The translations under genes were made by a program, and so were the position numbers. Shown piece by piece: positions 58,948 through 64,000 of a stretch of DNA of 64,000 bases. The first letter of the stretch is position 1. Each line of letters opens with the position of its first letter. The DNA comes from Sandaracinaceae bacterium (GTDB taxonomy: Bacteria > Myxococcota_A > Polyangia > Polyangiales > Houyiibacteriaceae). The stretch lies in the NCBI GenBank assembly GCA_020633055.1, contig JACKEJ010000005.1, positions 992,001 through 1,056,000 of the forward strand, in the 5' to 3' direction. The notes beneath the pieces were generated by a model that saw only the letters and a program-made list of their open reading frames with translations, was not told where the DNA came from and did no database searches.

Positions 58948-59832
58948 GTGACTCTGCAGCTGGGATTCGACTTTGGCGCCTCCGACACGAGCCCCCTCGT
59001 GCCGCGCGCTGGGGTCCGCGACCGCGCCGTCGAGCCGCCATCGGCCCTCGCCGTGGCCGACCCGACGTCCGACCGCACTCCGGATGTGCCCGCGGGGCGC
59101 AGCACGAGCGCGCCGATGCCCTTCCTCCTGCGCAGCTCGGACCAGGCGCTCTCGCGGGCCGGTCAGCTCTCGGCTCACATCGCCAGCAGCCTACGTGAGC
59201 CCGTGCGCGTGGCGTTCACGGACAACCGCCGCACGATGCTCTCGGCGCGCCGCCGTGGGGGCAAGCTGGAGGTGCGTCTACACCACATGTTCCTCGAGGC
59301 GGACGAGGCCACGCTGGACGCCATCGGCGCCTACCTGGGTCACGCGGACCGCCGCGCCTCCATGCGCATCGACTCGTTCATCGCCGCGCGACACGACGTC
59401 ATCCGGGGGAGCCAGCGGCGCAACACGCACATCCGGGTCGAGGGCGAGGTGCACGACCTGGTGGCCATGATGGACGACATCGTCGACCGCCACTTCGGCG
59501 GCGCCACCGAGGCTCGCATCACGTGGGGTCGCCGCGTGGCGGGCGTGCACCGCGGCCGGCGCCGCAAGAGCATCCAGCTGGGGACCTACTCGGCCGACGA
59601 GCGCCTCATCCGCATCCACCCCGTGCTCGACCAGGAGTGGGTGCCCGACTTCTACGTAGAGTCCGTCATCTTCCACGAACTGCTGCACCACGAGCTGGGC
59701 GCGGAGGAGAAGGACGGTCGCCGGTGCTTCCACACGCCGGAGTTCCGGCGGCGGGAGCGCGCGTTCGAGTGCTTTGCGCGAGCGCAGGTGTGGGAGAAGG
59801 AGAACCTCTCCCGCCTGCTGCGCGGCCACTGA
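58948..59832 (+). CDS. SprT-like / zincin HExxH protein
   Basis: 294 residues from GTG 58948. The N-terminal 55 residues are variable and Pro/Ala-rich. The zinc site VIFHELLHHELGAEEK sits near 243-258, with FHTPEFRRRERAFECF as the likely third-ligand region (EFRRRE). An Arg/Lys-rich stretch (GRRVAGVHRGRRRKS) precedes. SprT family proteins handle DNA-protein crosslinks, but the family level is broad and this could equally be a DUF45-type peptidase. Confidence 0.7.
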   Translation: MTLQLGFDFGASDTSPLVPRAGVRDRAVEPPSALAVADPTSDRTPDVPAGRSTSAPMPFLLRSSDQALSRAGQLSAHIASSLREPVRVAFTDNRRTMLSARRRGGKLEVRLHHMFLEADEATLDAIGAYLGHADRRASMRIDSFIAARHDVIRGSQRRNTHIRVEGEVHDLVAMMDDIVDRHFGGATEARITWGRRVAGVHRGRRRKSIQLGTYSADERLIRIHPVLDQEWVPDFYVESVIFHELLHHELGAEEKDGRRCFHTPEFRRRERAFECFARAQVWEKENLSRLLRGH

Positions 59833-59834
59833 GC

Positions 59835-59924
59835 ACCCCGCCCGACCGCACGCGTGGCCCGGAGCGCGCGCCAGTGGCGTACCCCGCCCGACCACACGCG
59901 TGGCCCGGAGCGCGCCAGTGACGT
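59835..59924 (+). repeat. tandem 46/44-bp repeat before the MutS-like gene
   Basis: Copy 1 at 59835-59880 and copy 2 at 59881-59924 share ACCCCGCCCGACC...CGCGTGGCCCGGAGCGCG; copy 2 lacks two bases and has two substitutions. They directly abut. Too few copies for CRISPR and no spacers. Confidence 0.8.
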
Positions 59925-59937
59925 ACAAGTACGTCCC

Positions 59938-61860
59938 GTGACGTCGACCTCACCGCCCCTCGCGCCCGGCAGCCTGCCCCCACCCGACACCGCGCACGAG
60001 AGCGCGGCGCTCGCTACCGGAGACGCGGTCACGCCGGACACGCCCGCGTTGGCCCGCACGCTCCACAGGGAGCGTGAGTTCCGAGACAAGGCCGCCGCGC
60101 TGGGCAAGCTGAGCGAGCGCCTCAGCCTGCTGCGCTTGGTGAACTTCGTCACGGCCGTGGTGGGCGTCGCGAGCGCGTTCAACGGGGGTGGGTCGACGGG
60201 TGTTTCCCTCGCGCTGATCGGGACCGTCGGGTTCATGCTGTTGGTGATCGCGCACGCGCGCCTCCTGACGAGACAGCGAGCGGCCGAGCTGCGCGGGGAC
60301 CTGCACCGAGATCACATTCTGCGGATGACGGGCCGCGCCGCCGAGCTTCCCGCGCCGCACGGCGGCCTCTTGCCGGGTGGCCACCCCTACGCGGTGGACG
60401 TCGACCTGGTGGGCCCCGCCAGCCTGCTGCAGCGCCTGGACTGCGCGCGCACGCTGCGCGGCACCAAGACGCTCGCCAAGTGGCTGGCCGAACCCGCCTC
60501 GGCGAGCGAGGTACAGGCGCGCCAGGGGGCCGTCCGTGAGCTCGCCGGCCTGCACGATTTCCGGCAAGAACTCGAGGCGGCCGGGAGGATCGCGGCGGGT
60601 GACGACCGGCTCGACGCCGGCCCGTTCCTGACCTTCACGAAGCGCACGCCAGGCGTGCTCGGGACGCCGCTGATGGCCGTCGCCCTGCTCTCGCCCCTCG
60701 CATTGCTGGGGGTGTACGTCGCCACGGAGTTCGGATTGCTCCCGGACGGTGTGTTCTGGGGTGCGGTCGCGCTGCAGTCCACGCTCGCGCTCGGACTGGC
60801 TGGGCGCTCGCACGCCGCGTTCGAGCTGATCGCCGCGCGCCGCGGCTACATCGAGGCATTCTCCGCGGCGCTGGTGTGCGTCGAGGAGGCGCGCTTCACG
60901 GACCTGCGCCTGCTGCAGCTGCACGCAGACGTCCACGCCGGCGACGCGCCCCCGTCGGCTTACATGCGAAGGCTCGACCGCTGGGCTGGGCTGGCCGAGT
61001 TCCGACACCAGTTCCCCGTACACTTCTTCGTCAACCTGCTGACCCTCTGGGACCTGAACGTCCTGCTCCAGCTGGAGCGCTGGAACCGGAGCGTGGGCGC
61101 CGAGCTGGAGCGGGTCTTCGCGGCGTTGGGCGAGCTCGAGGCGCTCGCGTCCTTGGCCGCGTTCGGCGACGCCGAGCCTGGGTCGACGTATCCCCACATC
61201 GTGCCCGCCACCGAAGGCTTCCGGGCGCGTGGACTCGCGCACCCGCTGATCCCGACACACGCGCGCGTGCCCAACGACGTGACGCTGGGAGGCCCTGGGC
61301 ACGCGGTCATCATCACAGGGTCGAACATGGCGGGAAAGAGCACGCTGCTGCGCGCCGTCGGGCTGAACACGGCGCTCGCGCTCGCGGGGGGGCCCGTGCT
61401 GGCCGACGAGCTGCGACTGCCCGAGGTGCGACTACGGGCCAGCATGCGCGTGGACGACTCGCTGCAGCGCGGGGCCAGCTACTTCCACGCAGAGCTCGCG
61501 AAGCTGCGGTCCGTCGTCGACCGGGCGGACGCCCAGCCGCCGCTGCTGTTCCTCCTGGACGAGCTGCTGCGGGGGACCAACGCGCGGGCGCGGCACCTGG
61601 GTGCGCGGGCGGTGTTGACGCACCTGCTGGACCGAGGCGCGATGGGCCTCGCGGCGACACACGACATCGCGCTGTCCGAGTTGGAGCGGGAACGCCCGGG
61701 CAAGGTCACGAACGTGCACTTCACCGACGTGATGCGCGACGACGAGATGATCTTCGACTACCTCTTGCGCGAGGGGGTCGTGACCAGCAGCAACGCGCTC
61801 CGGTTGCTGGGCATGGCAGGGATCGCGGTGCCCGACGACGATCGGGTGGACGCGCTGTGA
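59938..61860 (+). CDS. membrane-anchored MutS-like ATPase
   Basis: 640 residues from GTG 59938. Two hydrophobic helices near 66-108 (LVNFVTAVVGVASAF, LIGTVGFMLLVIAHARLLT) and a second pair near 246-290 (LLSPLALLGVYVATEFGLL, FWGAVALQSTLALGLAG) bracket a lever-like region. The C-terminal ATPase is MutS: Walker A TGSNMAGKSTLLRAVGLN near 460, Walker B PPLLFLLDELLRGTNARAR near 535, and ATHDIALSELE. It lacks the MutS mismatch-recognition domain. Such membrane MutS-like proteins are known but of unclear role. An upstream ATG at 59854 would place the frame through the tandem repeat. Confidence 0.8.
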   Translation: MTSTSPPLAPGSLPPPDTAHESAALATGDAVTPDTPALARTLHREREFRDKAAALGKLSERLSLLRLVNFVTAVVGVASAFNGGGSTGVSLALIGTVGFMLLVIAHARLLTRQRAAELRGDLHRDHILRMTGRAAELPAPHGGLLPGGHPYAVDVDLVGPASLLQRLDCARTLRGTKTLAKWLAEPASASEVQARQGAVRELAGLHDFRQELEAAGRIAAGDDRLDAGPFLTFTKRTPGVLGTPLMAVALLSPLALLGVYVATEFGLLPDGVFWGAVALQSTLALGLAGRSHAAFELIAARRGYIEAFSAALVCVEEARFTDLRLLQLHADVHAGDAPPSAYMRRLDRWAGLAEFRHQFPVHFFVNLLTLWDLNVLLQLERWNRSVGAELERVFAALGELEALASLAAFGDAEPGSTYPHIVPATEGFRARGLAHPLIPTHARVPNDVTLGGPGHAVIITGSNMAGKSTLLRAVGLNTALALAGGPVLADELRLPEVRLRASMRVDDSLQRGASYFHAELAKLRSVVDRADAQPPLLFLLDELLRGTNARARHLGARAVLTHLLDRGAMGLAATHDIALSELERERPGKVTNVHFTDVMRDDEMIFDYLLREGVVTSSNALRLLGMAGIAVPDDDRVDAL

Positions 61861-62023
61861 ACCGGTCGATGGGAGGGCGCCCCCGCGGCGGGACGACGGG
61901 CCGCCTGGGGCCGGAGAGGTCTGCTCGGCGCCTGGCGGCCTGCGCCCTGGTGGGACCCACACGCGTGAGGCGCGTGTCTTCTTGCCCGTTCCTCCGCATT
62001 CACTGGTAGATTGACGCCCCCTC

Positions 62024-64000
62024 ATGCGGACGCGCGACTACCTCGAAGGCCTGACGCAGCTCCATCGCCTTTCGGATCCCGAGGAGCGGCGTGGCGTCTG
62101 GCGTCAGAGCCTCGCCACGCTGGGCGCGACCATCGTCAACCTGCAGCACCCGGCTCCGCTGGAGGGGCTCGACCCAGACGACCTGCTGCGCAGCGTGGAG
62201 CAGGCCAGCGCCGACCGACTGCTCGAGGATCTCGACTGGCTGCCTGGCCCGTTCGCCGCCGCTTCCCTCTACGAGTTTGCCGCCGCCCTACCCCCAGGGA
62301 GCGCCAAGCGCGACCTCGGGCGGCTGGTCTTCCGTCGGCTGCACTCCGGCAACGCGGCCACCTTCGTGGCGCTCGCGACGCGCCTGGCCCTGGGACGCGC
62401 CCGCGTCTTGAGCGGCCCTGGCGTGCGGGCCCGCGTGGCCCTCGCGCTAGACCTGCCGATCGGCACGGGCGCGCGCGCCGACAGTCTGGCCTACGCGCTC
62501 ATCTCCAGCACCGAGCTGCGTGACGAGTGGCTCCTGCGCCCCGCGATGGGGTCGCTTCCGTCGCGACGCCTGGCCGCCCGCCTGATCGAGCGCGCGGCGC
62601 GCGAGGCGGCTCAGCGGGCCGCCGACGGCGACCCGTCGGGTGTGCTGGTGTTCCGCACCCCCGAGGTGAGCCGGGCTTGGCAGCGCCTGCTGGACGACCG
62701 CGAGTCGCTCGTGTGGCGGCACGTAGCATCGGCTCGGGGGTTGCTCTCGGGTGCGCTCCCGGAATTCGAGGAGCAGATCCACCAGCACCTCGCGCCGAAC
62801 CTGAGCGTGACCGAGTGGCGTCGCGCGGCCGTGTCGCTCGCCGCGAGCATCACCGTGCAGCCAGAGTCGGCCCTGTCGGCGTGCCACCGTCTGCTGGCCA
62901 GCGACCTCGTGGAAAAGGACAAGGGCTTGCCCTCCGCGTTGATGCTCGGGCTCCCACGCGCGGCCGAGCGCGAGCCCGAAGCCGTGGAGGAGCTCCTCGA
63001 GCTGCTGGTCCGTGAAGGCTCGCTCTCCGTCGCAGAGGTGCTGTTGGACCTCCGGCGCGAGCGGCTCGGTGAGGACTTCGCCGCCTGGGCAGCTCAGCGC
63101 GCGCGCGTGCAGCTGCGTGAGGCGCTGGCCGCCGACGACCGCATCGACGAGGGCAAGGCCGCGTTGATGATCGCGGTCGCGAACGAGCTCGGAGAGCGAC
63201 AGGCGGACGCAGCGGGATCGCTCCCGCAGATGGTCGCCGACGCGCTCAGCGCGTTCGCGGAAGAGAGCCCCGTGGTGGCGGCGCGGATGGCGCAGGACAT
63301 CCTGACGGCCACGGAGGAGCGCATCAGCAAGCTCGAGGACTGCGACCTCGGTGAGCGCATCGGCAGGCAGACCGCGTTCTTGGCGCTGCGCGAGCTGGAT
63401 GCTGCGCTGCTGAGCACGGACGGGCTCGTGAACTTGCTCGTGCTGCAGCGCCGCTCCGAGGCCGAGGAAGAGGCCGACACCCGCCGCACGCTCGGCGACA
63501 TCTTCCAGCGGCTCACCAACTGGCTCGTCATCCACGAAGGTGAGCCCATGGCCGCGGGAGACGACAGCACGCAGTTCACGCTGCGCATCCGGCGCCTGCA
63601 GTCTTTCCTTCACCTGGTCGACGCAGACGGTCAGCAGGTCGAGCCACGTGAGCATCTCCTGCGCGCCAGGCGCGTGCTCACGACACGCGTGCTGCTCACG
63701 CGCCTCCAACAAGACCACGGCAGGGGGCTGCGCCGCGCGCTGTGCGCTGCGTCTGCGCGCGCGATGGATGCCCTCGTCCGCGAGGAGGTCGCCGAGATCT
63801 CGGACGTCGTCCTCTTCGCCGGGGACTTCGGCGCGAACACCGATGACATCCGCTCGATCTCCGAGGCCTCCATGATGCCGGAGGTGGAACGCGCCCTCGA
63901 CGCGTACGAGGTGCTCGAGCGCGCGACGGAGAGCCTCGACCGCGTCGATCGTGTACTGCTCGCCGTGGACGCGATGAGCAAGCTCGCGACCGACCTTCCC
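62024..64000 (+). CDS. large protein of unknown function, cut by the window end
   Basis: At least 659 residues, open from ATG 62024 to the edge without a stop. The start reads MRTRDYLEGLTQLHRLSDPE. Composition is leucine- and alanine-rich and helical (ALDLPIGTGARADSLAYALI, RRAAVSLAASITVQPESALS), suggesting a repeat or HEAT/ARM-like scaffold, but I cannot name a family. No signal or membrane segment is evident. It follows the MutS-like gene by 163 bp on the same strand. Confidence 0.7.
   Translation, partial: MRTRDYLEGLTQLHRLSDPEERRGVWRQSLATLGATIVNLQHPAPLEGLDPDDLLRSVEQASADRLLEDLDWLPGPFAAASLYEFAAALPPGSAKRDLGRLVFRRLHSGNAATFVALATRLALGRARVLSGPGVRARVALALDLPIGTGARADSLAYALISSTELRDEWLLRPAMGSLPSRRLAARLIERAAREAAQRAADGDPSGVLVFRTPEVSRAWQRLLDDRESLVWRHVASARGLLSGALPEFEEQIHQHLAPNLSVTEWRRAAVSLAASITVQPESALSACHRLLASDLVEKDKGLPSALMLGLPRAAEREPEAVEELLELLVREGSLSVAEVLLDLRRERLGEDFAAWAAQRARVQLREALAADDRIDEGKAALMIAVANELGERQADAAGSLPQMVADALSAFAEESPVVAARMAQDILTATEERISKLEDCDLGERIGRQTAFLALRELDAALLSTDGLVNLLVLQRRSEAEEEADTRRTLGDIFQRLTNWLVIHEGEPMAAGDDSTQFTLRIRRLQSFLHLVDADGQQVEPREHLLRARRVLTTRVLLTRLQQDHGRGLRRALCAASARAMDALVREEVAEISDVVLFAGDFGANTDDIRSISEASMMPEVERALDAYEVLERATESLDRVDRVLLAVDAMSKLATDLP

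Noticed and set aside
59835..59924. Possible CRISPR repeats
   Set aside because: Only two directly abutting copies without spacers and no cas genes nearby.
1..64000. tRNA, rRNA and other structured RNA genes
   Set aside because: No cloverleaf or rRNA-like conserved segment was recognised by eye; a covariance-model scan (e.g. tRNAscan, Rfam) would be decisive.

Overview
This is a high-GC window (roughly 70%) from a deltaproteobacterial-type genome, most likely Myxococcota of the Sandaracinus/Polyangium kind. The evidence is many predicted lipoproteins and TPR proteins, a Hanks kinase fused to a STAND-like ATPase and TPRs, DUF4215-type Cys-rich lipoprotein segments, a matrixin with a MYXO-CTERM-like tail, and SpvB/Rhs and caspase/PPC proteins. 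I see no rRNA, tRNA or CRISPR array. Assignment is by motif reading only; no database search was run.

Layout. 1-3942: end of an M16 peptidase, then on the minus strand a set of three touching genes (TPR protein, lipoprotein, YbaK-type deacylase) and a four-His-box hydroxylase. The hydroxylase diverges from a TetR regulator (4068-4730), with a good promoter/operator arrangement between them. 4831-16171: a tightly packed ion-transport cluster of a CPA-type antiporter, TrkA, TrkH, a 1587-residue CPA2 exchanger fused to a coiled-coil stalk and an ATPase domain, and an MscS channel. 16199-22304: a PLP enzyme, a DUF5522 protein, a small membrane protein, an HExxH protein and a PknK-like kinase.

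22409-28305 is an accessory zone: a VapBC-like toxin-antitoxin pair with a 21-bp palindrome at its start, an Rpn-family nuclease gene, an ISKra4-like element, a 5'-truncated second Rpn copy, and a decayed IS66 element. 28260-46200 holds five closely spaced minus-strand genes that look like one transcription unit: matrixin protease, a very large lipoprotein broken by a frameshift, a DUF4215-type lipoprotein, a 2718-residue SpvB/TcB/Rhs protein with a lower-GC tail, and a small membrane protein that could be its immunity partner. A FadL-like outer-membrane protein lies upstream.

48330-64000: DnaB helicase, an orphan Phd antitoxin with its toxin gone, a lipoprotein with PPC-like repeats and a C-terminal caspase, a delta-9 type desaturase divergent from a PhoB/OmpR-type regulator with a Pho-box-like repeat between them, a sensor kinase convergent to that regulator, a tandem HxlR regulator overlapping a carotenoid cleavage oxygenase, an HExxH (SprT-like) protein, a membrane-anchored MutS-like ATPase, and a large unrecognised protein running off the window.

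The two best candidates for undescribed systems are the transporter-ATPase fusion inside the potassium/proton cluster, and the protease/lipoprotein/SpvB-Rhs/membrane-protein operon.
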